A stretch of 64,000 nt of DNA, taken from positions 496,001 through 560,000 of the forward strand of contig CBDBMR010000017.1 in the NCBI GenBank assembly GCA_965207535.1. The letters are read 5' to 3'. Below, one piece after another: positions 14,871 to 23,233 of this stretch. How positions within the stretch are numbered: position 1 is the first letter of the stretch; the number at the start of each line of letters is the position of its first letter. The position numbers and the translations under genes are program-made. The notes beneath the pieces are model-generated. The model saw only the letters and a program-made list of their open reading frames with translations, did not search any database and had not been told where the DNA came from. This stretch comes from JAJDXO01 sp965207535 (GTDB taxonomy: Bacteria; Pseudomonadota; Alphaproteobacteria; Rhodospirillales; UBA2165).

Positions 14871-16055
14871 ATGCCGTTTCAGCCCGCATCGGATGTCCTG
14901 AAGGACATCACCGTTCTGGAGATGACGCTGGCCCGGGCCGGGCCCACCGCCGGGCGCCAGATGGCCGACTGGGGCGCCAACGTGATCAAGATCGAGCCGC
15001 CGGGGCTGGGCGGGGGCAAGGATTTCTCCGCCCGCCACTCGCCGGACTTCCAGAACCTGCACCGCAACAAGCGGAGCATGACCCTCAACCTCAAGTCGGA
15101 AGAGGGCGTCCGGGTGTTCAAGAAGATGGCGGAGGGCGCCGACGTCATCGTCGAGAATTACCGGCCGGACGTGAAGGCGCGTCTCGGCATCGGCTATGAC
15201 AGCATCCGGGCGGTCAACCCCCGGATCGTCTATGGCAGCATCTCGGCCTTCGGCCAGGACGGGCCGTACGCCGAGCGGGCCGGGCTCGACCCGGTCGTCC
15301 AGGCGATGGGCGGGCACATGTCGGTTACCGGTCATCCGGGCCAGGGGCCGGTGCGCTCGGGCGCCGCCATCTCGGACATGATGGCCGGCACCCTGTTGGC
15401 CAACGGCATCATGCTGGCGCTGTTCGAGCGGGAGCGGTCCGGCGAAGGCCAGTGGGTGCAGACCACCCTGATGGAGGCCTGCATCTTCCTGCTCGATTTC
15501 CAGGCCGCGCGCTACACCATGAACGGCGACGTGCCGGGCCAGGCGGGCAACAACCACCCGACCAACGTGCCGACAAACGCGTTCCGGACCTCGGACGGGC
15601 ATGTGCTCCTCGCGCCCATGGCCACCATGTGGGAGAAGTTCTGCAGGGCGCTGGGCGCCGAGGAACTGATCGAGGATGAGCGCTTCGCCTCGGCCAAGGC
15701 GCGTTTCGAGAACCGGGACCAACTCAACCCGCTGATCGAGGCCAGGACCGAAACCCGGACCGCGGACGAATGGGTCGCCGCCATGAACGCGGTCGGCGTG
15801 CCGTCCGGGCCCATCAACACCCTCGATCGGACCTTCGCCGATCCCTGCGTCGAGGCGTTGGGCGTCCGCCAGACCGTGACGTCGCCCGGCCTCGGCGAGA
15901 TCGGCCTGGTGGGCCAGCCCATCCATCTCGGCCGCACCGGCCAGCGGATGGTCAAGAGCGCGCCCGAATACGGCGCCGATACGGATGCGGTGCTGGCCGA
16001 GTTCGGCTACGGGGGAGACGAGATCGCGACGTTCCGCGCCGACGGCATCGTGTAG
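14871..16055 (+). CDS. CaiB/BaiF family (class III) CoA-transferase
   Basis: The 394-residue enzyme has the class III landmarks: VLEMTLARAGPTAGRQMADWGANVIKIE-type N-terminus (shown here only as family context), NKRSMTLNLK, ENYRPDV, and the segment SDMMAGTLLANGI with the likely catalytic aspartate. These enzymes move CoA between carboxylic acids. The substrate cannot be read. It is followed at 198 bp by the two CMD-like genes on the same strand, which may form a loose functional group. Ribosome site ggggagg precedes ATG 14871. Confidence 0.9.
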   Translation: MPFQPASDVLKDITVLEMTLARAGPTAGRQMADWGANVIKIEPPGLGGGKDFSARHSPDFQNLHRNKRSMTLNLKSEEGVRVFKKMAEGADVIVENYRPDVKARLGIGYDSIRAVNPRIVYGSISAFGQDGPYAERAGLDPVVQAMGGHMSVTGHPGQGPVRSGAAISDMMAGTLLANGIMLALFERERSGEGQWVQTTLMEACIFLLDFQAARYTMNGDVPGQAGNNHPTNVPTNAFRTSDGHVLLAPMATMWEKFCRALGAEELIEDERFASAKARFENRDQLNPLIEARTETRTADEWVAAMNAVGVPSGPINTLDRTFADPCVEALGVRQTVTSPGLGEIGLVGQPIHLGRTGQRMVKSAPEYGADTDAVLAEFGYGGDEIATFRADGIV

Positions 16056-16085
16056 CGGAACAGTCCACCACTTGGACCGGGCGGG

Positions 16086-16134
16086 ACCGGGCGGAATGAT
16101 CCGCCACATTGGACCGGGCGGAATGATCCGCCAC
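16086..16134. repeat. Two direct copies of a 22-bp palindrome-containing unit
   Basis: accgggcggaatgatccgcc plus ac occurs at 16086-16107 and 16113-16134. Inside, ggcgga-atga-tccgcc is an inverted repeat. It lies in the leader of the Sec-CMD gene and could be an operator or a hairpin in the mRNA. Confidence 0.8.
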
Positions 16135-16253
16135 GCACCGCCCGGAATGTTCGAATCCGTTGGAAAAAGCCGGCCCGGGACGGTAATTCTAGGACCGGAC
16201 GCGACCGCTTGTTCGAGGATCGAATTCAACCGGTTTCAACAAGGAACCAGACC

Positions 16254-16910
16254 ATGCCCAATATTTCGCTAATGGATCTGGACGAGCTCGGGAAAGGCAA
16301 ACTCGGCCCGTTCATCAAGAAGGCGCTTCGCAACCGCGCGCCGGACCCGGCGTTCCACGCCATGATGGGTCACAACCCGGACCTGTCGAAGGCCATGTAC
16401 ATCGCCTGGGGCACGCTGTTCTCCACCGGCAAGGTGGACCACAACCTCAAGGAAATCATCCGCGTTCAGCTGTCGCGGGCGGCCGACTGCAATTACTGAG
16501 GGAACGTCCGATCCGCTTCGGCGAAGGGGAATGGACTGACCGAGGAACTGCTCGACGAAGGCATCGACAACTACGAAGCCTCCGGCAAGTTCACTGAGCG
16601 CGAGAAGGCGGCGCTGCGCTACTCCGAATATATGGACCAGCATCCGGAGAAGATCGACGAGGCGTTTTACGCGGAGCTGCGCGAACATTTCTCGACCGAG
16701 GAGATCGTCGAGCTCGGCGCCTATATCGCGTTCAACATCGGCTATCACACGTTCTTCGGCACCCTCGGCTTCTACCCCATGTTCGCCCCCGACGGGCGGC
16801 TGGTGAGCCAGGAGGAAAGCCGCGAGATCTATGGCGATACGCCCATGTCCCATACCAAGGGCGCCATGCAGCGGGCCAAGGATCTGGCCCCGGGCGAGGC
16901 CGCCGAGTAA
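16254..16910 (+). CDS. CMD/AhpD-like protein, probable selenoprotein with CxxU motif (in-frame TGA 16497-16499 = Sec82)
   Basis: The frame from ATG 16254 (aaggaa upstream) reads to TGA at codon 82 and continues in the same frame, without further stops, to TAA 16910: 218 residues in all. The TGA replaces the second cysteine of the CxxC redox motif, giving C79-N-Y-U82-GNVRS after the helix NLKEIIRVQLSRAAD. The paralogue just downstream aligns through this point (HKLKEIIRIRLARFAGDPYFANLRS), which shows the frame is genuine on both sides. AhpD-type CMD proteins use this pair for peroxide or thiol redox chemistry. Downstream segments (EKAALRYSEYMDQHP, EEIVELGAYIAFNIGYHTFFGTL) also match the family. 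The alternatives are a nonsense mutation or sequencing error. Confidence 0.8.
16512..16530 (+). promoter_or_regulatory. Candidate bacterial SECIS hairpin downstream of the CMD TGA
   Basis: TCCGCTTC (16512-16519) pairs with GAAGGGGA (16523-16530) with one internal G-G mismatch, leaving a GGC loop at 16520-16522. The loop lies 21-23 nt after the TGA. A G-rich apical loop at this distance fits the bacterial SECIS pattern. No folding energy was computed. Confidence 0.5.
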
Positions 16911-16926
16911 ACCGGGAAACACAGAC

Positions 16927-17520
16927 ATGCCAGTGATCGATCCGGTTCCCGTCGAGGAACTCGAGGAAAACAAGGCGCTCGCCAGGATGCTCGAGCAGGC
17001 CGAGAGCCTGCGGGCGCCGGACCCGCTGCTGCTGCGGATCATGGCCCATGCGCCGAGCCACGCCCAGGCGGTGTGGGATGCGTTCTGGGTCTCCCACGCC
17101 GAGGGCAATGTGGACCACAAGCTCAAGGAGATCATCCGCATCCGGCTCGCCCGGTTCGCCGGCGATCCCTACTTCGCCAATCTGCGCTCGACCATGGCCA
17201 AGGAGGCCGGCCTCACCGAGGAGACGATCGAGGCGGGCTGCGGCGATTTCGAGAACGACGGCCGGTTCTCGGACGCGGAGAAGTGGGCGCTCGAATATTC
17301 GGCGCTGATGTACACCGATCCCAAGGCGGTGAACGCGGCGTTCTACGACGAAGGCAAGCGGCACTGGTCGGAGGCGGAAATCATGGAGATCGGGGTCCTG
17401 ATCGCCTACCACTACGGCTTCGCCGTCTGGATGAAGACCCTGAAGGCGTTCCCGCTTCACGACCCCGACGGCAATCCGGTGAGCCAGGAAGAGAGCGCCG
17501 AGGCCTACGGCGCCGGCTAG
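16927..17520 (+). CDS. CMD/AhpD-like paralogue lacking both redox-motif residues
   Basis: This 197-residue protein starts 16 bp after the Sec-CMD gene and is its tandem paralogue (shared DHxLKEIIR, FY-E-LR/KRHWSEAEI, LVSQEESRE/PVSQEESAE). At the motif it has D80-PY-F83 instead of C79-NY-U82, so it cannot carry out thiol or selenol redox chemistry there. It may be a structural or regulatory subunit of a hetero-oligomer with its neighbour, or a diverged lyase. There is no sign of decay: the frame is intact, codon use is normal and spacing is operon-like. Confidence 0.88.
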   Translation: MPVIDPVPVEELEENKALARMLEQAESLRAPDPLLLRIMAHAPSHAQAVWDAFWVSHAEGNVDHKLKEIIRIRLARFAGDPYFANLRSTMAKEAGLTEETIEAGCGDFENDGRFSDAEKWALEYSALMYTDPKAVNAAFYDEGKRHWSEAEIMEIGVLIAYHYGFAVWMKTLKAFPLHDPDGNPVSQEESAEAYGAG

Positions 17521-17867
17521 CCGGGCGCGACGGCGGCGTGTAGCGCCACTCGCAACCTTTCCCTCTCCCCTGGAGGGAGAGGGATGCGGAGGCTTGGCGA
17601 GTTAGGGCACAAAGCGAACGCAAAGGTCAATTCGGAGAATTGACCGGAACTGCCCAAGCGAGCCATAGCCGAAGCTGGGTGAGGGGGAAATTCCATATTA
17701 CCCTCACCCTGGTCAATTCCCTCTGGGAAATGACCGACCTCTCCCAGAGGGAGAGGGAGCTTGCCGTGCGTCCCCTCGCCCCCTTCAGGGGGAGAAGGAC
17801 AGGGTGAGGGGGCAATCATTCGCGGTCGATCCGAATCGTACCGGTCTCCCTTCGCTCCCGCGGAGGC
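17521..17867. repeat. Family-A repeat cluster (17559-17815)
   Basis: The gap is filled by two facing family-A blocks: ttccctctcccctggaggg, gagggatgcggaggcttggcgag, agctgggtgaggggg, then accctggtcaattccctctggg and a final cccccttcagggggag arm. Between them is a short insert (gcacaaagcgaacgcaaagg) not seen in the other copies. No gene is present. Confidence 0.75.
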
Positions 17868-19172
17868 CTACATCAGTTGGGGCAGGAACGTCGAAATCTG
17901 AGGGAAATAGACCAGGAGTGCGACGATCACCACCTCGCAGCCCAGGAACCACGCGACCCCCCGGAAGATGGTTCCCAGGGGGATCGCATCGCCGACGACG
18001 CTTTTCACGATATAGACGTTGAAGCCTACCGGCGGGGTCATGAGCCCGATTTCAAGGAACTTGATGACCAGGACGCCGAGCCAAATGAGATCGAGGTCGA
18101 GCGCGTCGAACATGGGCAGCAGAAGCGGCAATGTCAGCAACATGAGGCCCAGCGGGTCGAGAAACATGCCGAGCACAACGTAGATGAGCGACATGGCGAT
18201 GATCAGGAGCACCGGGTCGAGCGCCCAGTCGCCGATCATCTGTCCCATGAAGAACGGCAGGCCGGACAAGGCCAGAAACCGGGTCAACATGACCGCGCCG
18301 ACGGCAATGAAGAATATTTTTGCCGTGTTGATCAGCGCTTCGTTGACGCTGTCCTTGAAAAGCTTCCAGGTCAGCCGCTTCTGTGTCCAGGCCAGCACGA
18401 ACGACAAGAAGGCGCCGAACGCGCCCGCTTCGGTCGGGGTGACGATGCCGGCGTATATTCCGCCGATAATCCCGATAATCAGGGCGAAAAGGGGCCAGAC
18501 CTGGCTCGACGCCGACAGTTTTTCGCGCAGGCTGTATTTCTCGGCGACGACCGGCGCTAGTTCGGGCCGAAGCTTGCACCGCACAATGATCATCGATGCA
18601 TAGACCACCGCGGTCAGAATGCCGGGCAGAATGCCCGCGATCAGGAGTTTCGCGATCGACGCCTCGGCGAATATGCCGAAGAGCACCATGAGAATGCTGG
18701 GCGGGATCAGGGAACCCAGCGTGCCGGCGGCGGCAACGACGCCGGCGGCCATGCCCTTGTCGTAGCCCTGCTTCATCATTTCCGGGATGGCGATGCGCCC
18801 CATCGCGGCGGCGGTAGCGAGGCTGGACCCCGATGCGGCGGAAAATCCGGCGCAGGTAAAATTGCTGGCGACCGCCAGGCCGCCGGGCAGGCGTCCGAGC
18901 CACAACCGCGCCGATTTGAACAGAGCCGAACTGATCCCCGAATGGTGCGCGACGGCGCCCATCAGAAGGAACATGGGAATGGCCGAGAGATTCCAGCTTG
19001 CGGCGAATTCGAAGACCGTCGTCTTGACCACGCCGACCGCCACGTCCGGCCCGCGCAACATCATGATTCCGAGAATCGAGACGCCGCCGAGCGCAACGCC
19101 GATCGGAATTCGAATGGCGATGAGCACCATGACCATGCCCAGGCCGAGAAAACCGATCTGCAGTCCGGTCAT
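17868..19172 (-). CDS. TRAP transporter large membrane subunit (DctM type)
   Basis: This 434-residue membrane protein has about 12 helices and DctM landmarks: RIPIGVALGGVSI, FTCAGFSAASGSSLATAAAMGRIAIPEM, GTLGSLIPPSI, VTPTEAGAFGAF and FLDPLGLMLLTLPLLLP. It forms the translocation channel of a Na+-driven organic-acid importer. It lies 60 bp downstream of the small subunit on the same strand; the binding protein is divergent just beyond. The length is normal for the family. Confidence 0.93.
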   Translation of the reverse strand: MTGLQIGFLGLGMVMVLIAIRIPIGVALGGVSILGIMMLRGPDVAVGVVKTTVFEFAASWNLSAIPMFLLMGAVAHHSGISSALFKSARLWLGRLPGGLAVASNFTCAGFSAASGSSLATAAAMGRIAIPEMMKQGYDKGMAAGVVAAAGTLGSLIPPSILMVLFGIFAEASIAKLLIAGILPGILTAVVYASMIIVRCKLRPELAPVVAEKYSLREKLSASSQVWPLFALIIGIIGGIYAGIVTPTEAGAFGAFLSFVLAWTQKRLTWKLFKDSVNEALINTAKIFFIAVGAVMLTRFLALSGLPFFMGQMIGDWALDPVLLIIAMSLIYVVLGMFLDPLGLMLLTLPLLLPMFDALDLDLIWLGVLVIKFLEIGLMTPPVGFNVYIVKSVVGDAIPLGTIFRGVAWFLGCEVVIVALLVYFPQISTFLPQLM

Positions 19173-19232
19173 GCCGTTACTCCGGGACGGGCAAGGTCTG
19201 GATACGGGAGCCGCGATTACGGATCATGGCTT

Positions 19233-19799
19233 TCAAATACCGGGGGACGTCCCGATTTCATCCCCGCGATCGCCGCGCAGCAAACGTATGATCTGCGCAA
19301 TGACGACGATACCCATCGCCGCCATCCCAATCGGCAGCAGCCAGCGGCTCGGCCAAACGGCCACCAATTCAACGGATGTCTCCCACGCCTCGCCGTCCCG
19401 AGTCCGCAGAATCGCCTCGTCCGCCGTGTAGATGATCAAGAAAAGCAGATAGAGAACCGTCACCCCACCGGCGAAAGCCGACAACAACCTGAGGGGCCGG
19501 CCGGACAATTTACTGGTGAACAATTCCACGATGAGGTGGCCCTCGGTAAACGTCACATAGGCCAGCGGCAGAAACACCGAGGCAACCATATAGTACGCCG
19601 CGACAATTTCGGTCGTACCGTCGATCGGGTCATTGAGCGTATGCTTCAAAATCACATCCGCGACGATGTGGAGCATCATCATGATCGTGGCGACGCCGCC
19701 GAGGATCATCAATATTCGGCCCAGTGCTTCCGGGTATTTTCCGGCCTTCAGTGAGATCATTGGTTTGGACAACCGTTCGAATACGCCGAAGTCGATCAT
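19233..19799 (-). CDS. TRAP transporter small membrane subunit (DctQ type)
   Basis: The 188-residue protein has four predicted helices and a DctQ-like pattern (LGGVATIMMMLHIVADVIL, PIDGTTEIVAAYYMVASVFLPLAYV, EGHLIVELFT). It pairs with the large subunit downstream (60 bp). The family's conserved 'DVxxR/K' and E-at-membrane positions are present. It belongs with the divergent binding-protein gene. Confidence 0.9.
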   Translation of the reverse strand: MIDFGVFERLSKPMISLKAGKYPEALGRILMILGGVATIMMMLHIVADVILKHTLNDPIDGTTEIVAAYYMVASVFLPLAYVTFTEGHLIVELFTSKLSGRPLRLLSAFAGGVTVLYLLFLIIYTADEAILRTRDGEAWETSVELVAVWPSRWLLPIGMAAMGIVVIAQIIRLLRGDRGDEIGTSPGI

Positions 19800-19981
19800 A
19801 TCCGATAGCGATTCCGCGGGCTTTCCGCAACAACCTTGCCAATTAACCTGGACCGATTAGACTTCCGGAAAGCCCCGGAAAGCCTGCTGGCAAATCACGG
19901 GCTCCGGAAAGACGTCAGCCAAGATGACGCCCGGGCAATAAATTCGGCAACTGGAACGCCAACGAATCAGGGAGGTTGGAA

Positions 19982-21103
19982 ATGAAATTCTCAAATATCA
20001 GTCTGCTCGTGGGCGCCGCGGGTATCTTGATCTCGGCGTCGGCAGCCACGGCCGGAGAACTTACCTATGGGTCCTGGAACGGCCCGAAAAATGTCGTCAT
20101 CGTCGAAGGCGTGGCGCCGTACCTGAAAGCCATCGAGAAGGAAACCAACGGGTCGATCACCTGGAAACTGATCGCGGGCGCGCAACTCTTCGGCGGACGG
20201 CAGACGCTCGCCGGCATCGGCAATCGGGTGGCGGACGCCGGGGGACCCGTGATTCCCGCTTTCACCCGAAAGGCGCTGCGCTCCGCCAACGTGGTCTACG
20301 ATCTCGTCAACGCATCCGAAAGCCCGATCGCCATGGCGGGCGCCGTTGCGGAGACCTATCATTTGAACTGCCCCGCCTGTAAAGCGGACTTCGAAAAGAA
20401 CAAAACGGTCTTCATCGCGAATTACGCCGCCACCAGCTTCAACCTTCTATGCCGGGAGCCGGTAAAATCGGCAGCCGACGTCAAGGGCCGGAAAATTCGC
20501 GTGGTTGGCGCGCTCGGCCGCTATATCAAGAGCCTGGGCGCCGTACCGGTAGGCGGACCGCCCTCCAAGGCCGTTCAGGCCATGCAGCGCGGAAATCTGG
20601 ACTGCATCGCCGGCCCATCCAGCTGGATTCAGTCTTTCGGTCTTTGGGATATCGCCAAGCATGTGCTGGACGCGCCGCTTGCGATTCAGCCGACCCCTTC
20701 GGCAATGGTCATCAACCGGTCGGTATGGAACGGCCTCAAACGGTCCGAACGGGCGGCCATTCTCAAGCATGCGCCGCGGCTGATCGCCAACACCACCGTC
20801 AAGGGGTATATGGCGGAAGACAAAATGGTCCGGCGCGAAGCGCCGAAACGCGGCATCACGATCGTGAAGGCCGGCAACGATATTCTGTCGTCCCTCGAAG
20901 CGCACAAGGCGAAAGAGCCCGGCATCATCGCCCAGGTCGCGGCCAAGGAAGGCGTCAAGAATCCCGACGCGATCATTCAGGCGCACCTGAAGAATGTCGC
21001 GAAATGGGACAAGATTCATGCCCGCATCGGTGACGATGTCGACAAATTCGCCGAGGCGCTTTGGACCGAAGTGTTCAGCAAACTCGATCCCGACAAAATC
21101 TAG
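19982..21103 (+). CDS. TRAP transporter periplasmic solute-binding protein (DctP type)
   Basis: The 373-residue precursor has a signal peptide of about 23-26 residues (ISASAATAGE). I use ATG 19982, six bases after ggagg; TTG 19976 is in frame but less likely. The DctP/TAXI-like ligand segment GRKIRVVG (Arg binds the solute carboxylate), VQAMQRGNLDC and VINRSVWNGL are present. Two cysteines (CPAC) occur before it. It is divergent from dctQM, and the 182-bp spacer is AT-rich and should hold both promoters. The solute is unknown. Confidence 0.9.
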   Translation: MKFSNISLLVGAAGILISASAATAGELTYGSWNGPKNVVIVEGVAPYLKAIEKETNGSITWKLIAGAQLFGGRQTLAGIGNRVADAGGPVIPAFTRKALRSANVVYDLVNASESPIAMAGAVAETYHLNCPACKADFEKNKTVFIANYAATSFNLLCREPVKSAADVKGRKIRVVGALGRYIKSLGAVPVGGPPSKAVQAMQRGNLDCIAGPSSWIQSFGLWDIAKHVLDAPLAIQPTPSAMVINRSVWNGLKRSERAAILKHAPRLIANTTVKGYMAEDKMVRREAPKRGITIVKAGNDILSSLEAHKAKEPGIIAQVAAKEGVKNPDAIIQAHLKNVAKWDKIHARIGDDVDKFAEALWTEVFSKLDPDKI

Positions 21104-21131
21104 TTGAAGCCGGGGAAATTCGTCCGCGTCG

Positions 21132-21157
21132 AAGCGGCGGCCTTCGGGCCGCCGCTT
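21132..21157 (+). terminator. Rho-independent terminator after the TRAP binding-protein gene
   Basis: AAGCGGCGGCC (21132-21142) and GGCCGCCGCTT (21147-21157) form a perfect 11-bp stem closed by a TTCG tetraloop. It is followed by a T-rich tail (cgtttg), 29 bp after the stop codon. Confidence 0.85.
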
Positions 21158-21183
21158 TCGTTTGCGGCGAACAAAAGGAGAAA

Positions 21184-21259
21184 TGGTGCCGCCTGGGTGA
21201 CTTGAACACCCGACCCCCGCATTACGAATGCGATGCTCTACCAGCTGAGCTAAGGCGGC
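21184..21259 (-). tRNA. tRNA-Thr (anticodon CGT)
   Basis: Read on the minus strand, the 7-bp acceptor stem (GCCGCCT with AGGCGGC), the D-arm with AGCTGGTA, the anticodon stem TCGCA/TGCGG enclosing loop TTCGTAA, and the T-arm GGGTG-TTCAAGT-CACCC are all intact. The anticodon is CGT, decoding ACG threonine. The CCA end is encoded, giving 76 nt. Confidence 0.96.
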
Positions 21260-21799
21260 CCATCTCGGGACCGGGTGGTAATATACCGCCCGCCGTCTTT
21301 TTTCCAGCGCGGATTGGGTCGCGCGGCCCCGGCGGCGCGTGTGCGCGGCCCTTGATCTTGTTCACCCCCCCCCTCACCGCGCCAAAAAACCCTCTCCCCC
21401 AATCATGGGGGAGAGGGATGCGGAGGCTTTGCGAAGCGGCAGCTGAGCTTAGCCGTAGCTGGGTGAGGGGGCCTCCATGATTTTCATGCTCTCGGTGGTG
21501 AAATCTTATTCCCTGCTCCTCACGCGGATTCTGCCGGCGTCGCGGAACCGTCACGCGACTCCGGTTTTCTTCGGAGATCGGGCGGACAAGGAGTTCACCA
21601 CGGAGCGCACAGAGGACACGGAGGAGGGCTGAATCACCCCCTCACCCTGTCCCTCTCCCCCTGAAGGGGGCGAGGGAACGCACGGCAAGCTCCCTTTCCG
21701 TTCCAGCCTTCGTAGCCGAAGGCTACTTCGGCGGAGTAGGCCCAGGGGAGAGGGGAAGGTCTCGAACGACGCTACACCTTACGATAAACGCGGCCCCCG
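21260..21799. repeat. 540-bp gap filled with dispersed repeats (families A and B)
   Basis: 21365-21477 is a family-A block (ccaatcatgggggagagggatg, gcgaagcggcagctgagc, tgggtgaggggg). 21594-21632 is a half copy of family B (caccacggagcgcacagaggacacggagg). 21635-21765 is another family-A block with a different inner loop (ccttcgtagccgaaggctacttcgg, a hairpin in itself). Bases 21260-21364 and 21478-21593 show nothing recognisable. Confidence 0.7.
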
Positions 21800-23230
21800 C
21801 TAATTGGCGGTGGGCTTGTCCTCGTCCGCGGGCTCTTCCTCGGATTCTTCCGGTGACGGTTCGCCCGGCTCTTCCTCCGGCGCCGCCTCGGGCTCGATGG
21901 TCTCGCCGTGGTGAAACTCGTCCGCCGCCGCGTAGGCCGTCACCCTGGGCGGCGTGGCCCATTCCATACTGTCGAATTGTCCGCAGCGGCCGCAGACCGC
22001 ATCCCACTCGGCAACCACGTTGCCGCAATTGTCGCAGACCCACGCCGGGTCGGGATCGGCGACGGCCATCCGGCGCAGCCAATCGCGCGCGGCTTCCGGG
22101 CTGACGCCCTCGGCCTCCTCGAGTTCCGCCATATAGCGGCAGATCCTGGCCGAGGGTTCATCGCCGGCGACCGCCTCCAGATGCTCCCTGGCTTCCTTGT
22201 ACATGCCGCTGTTGAGGGCCGCCCGGGCCAGCGCCAGATGGCTTTCCGGGTGATCCTTGTTGTTCCCGGCGAGCCGTTCCAGAAGCCGCATCTTTTCCTG
22301 GGCGTTGTCGCTGTCGCTCAGGCCCTCCATCACCGTCACCAGGTCCGGGTGGGGGTTGACCACCCAGGTTTCCTCGATGATCGAAGCGGCGCGGCGGCGC
22401 TTGCCGGCGCCGTTCAGCAGGCGCGCATAGCGGACCGCGGCGGGAACGAGACGCGGCGCCAGACTGTTGGCCCGTTTGGCCAGCTGCAGCGCCTCGTCCA
22501 GCTTGCCCTCGTCCTCGGCGGCGACGCTCTGGCCGTGGGTCAGCACGGCGCGGCGGCGGCGTCCCACATCGGCATCGATGGTCTTGTTCTTCACCGACTT
22601 GCGGACCGTCGCCTCCGCATCCGACCACTTGCTTTCCTTCACCTGAAGATCGAACAGGGTCTCGGTGACGCCCTCGGTCTTGGGTTTGAGTTCCACCGCC
22701 TGCTCGGCGAGCTCGATGGCGCTTTCGGAATCCCCCTCCTGCATGGCCTGGTTGAGCTGCCCCCGGAGACCGAGATAGCGGGTCTCCTTCTGTTCGGACA
22801 TGGCCTCGAAGAACTTGTGGGCCGCCGCGTCGTCGCCCGACAGCTGGGCCGCCTGCGCCGACAACAGCATGGTAAGCGGCGGCTCTCCCAGCAGCCGCTC
22901 GGCCCGGCGGGCCTGACGCCGCGCCTCGACGGCATCGCCGGCCGCCACCGCGACCATCCCCTGGGTCAGGGCCTTGTAGCCGCGCCGGCGCCTGTTGTCC
23001 TGCCGCGCACGGCTGATCTTCCGGGGGGCGGTCCGAAACGCCGACCACAGCCGCCAGAAGGCCGCGAATCCGGCCGCCAGGGTAAGGACCGCGGCGAACA
23101 ACACCCCGATGGAGGTGTCGACCCGGTATCCCAGCCATTCGAGTTTGACCGAACTCGGCGTATCGGCGATCAGCGCGGCCGCCCACGCCACGGCGCCGAT
23201 CAATATGAGAAACCAGAGCGTCCTGAACAT
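21800..23230 (-). CDS. hemY: HemY-like TPR membrane protein with C-terminal zinc ribbon
   Basis: The 476-residue protein has two N-terminal membrane helices (about 4-22 and 41-60), then TPR-like helical repeats through about residue 390. It ends with a zinc ribbon, C399-x2-C402 and C413-x2-C416, and an acidic Glu/Pro-rich tail. HemY_N proteins sit at the end of heme operons in proteobacteria; their exact function is unsettled. It follows the hemD-mic60 gene by 3 bp, so it is surely co-transcribed. The name follows the E. coli operon usage and does not mean protoporphyrinogen oxidase. Confidence 0.88.
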   Translation of the reverse strand: MFRTLWFLILIGAVAWAAALIADTPSSVKLEWLGYRVDTSIGVLFAAVLTLAAGFAAFWRLWSAFRTAPRKISRARQDNRRRRGYKALTQGMVAVAAGDAVEARRQARRAERLLGEPPLTMLLSAQAAQLSGDDAAAHKFFEAMSEQKETRYLGLRGQLNQAMQEGDSESAIELAEQAVELKPKTEGVTETLFDLQVKESKWSDAEATVRKSVKNKTIDADVGRRRRAVLTHGQSVAAEDEGKLDEALQLAKRANSLAPRLVPAAVRYARLLNGAGKRRRAASIIEETWVVNPHPDLVTVMEGLSDSDNAQEKMRLLERLAGNNKDHPESHLALARAALNSGMYKEAREHLEAVAGDEPSARICRYMAELEEAEGVSPEAARDWLRRMAVADPDPAWVCDNCGNVVAEWDAVCGRCGQFDSMEWATPPRVTAYAAADEFHHGETIEPEAAPEEEPGEPSPEESEEEPADEDKPTAN

Positions 23231-23233
23231 GGG

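Noticed and set aside
16632..16910. Independent 92-residue CMD gene starting at ATG 16632
   Set aside because: The frame is continuous with the upstream half through TGA 16497-16499, there is no ribosome site before 16632, and the paralogue aligns across the junction.
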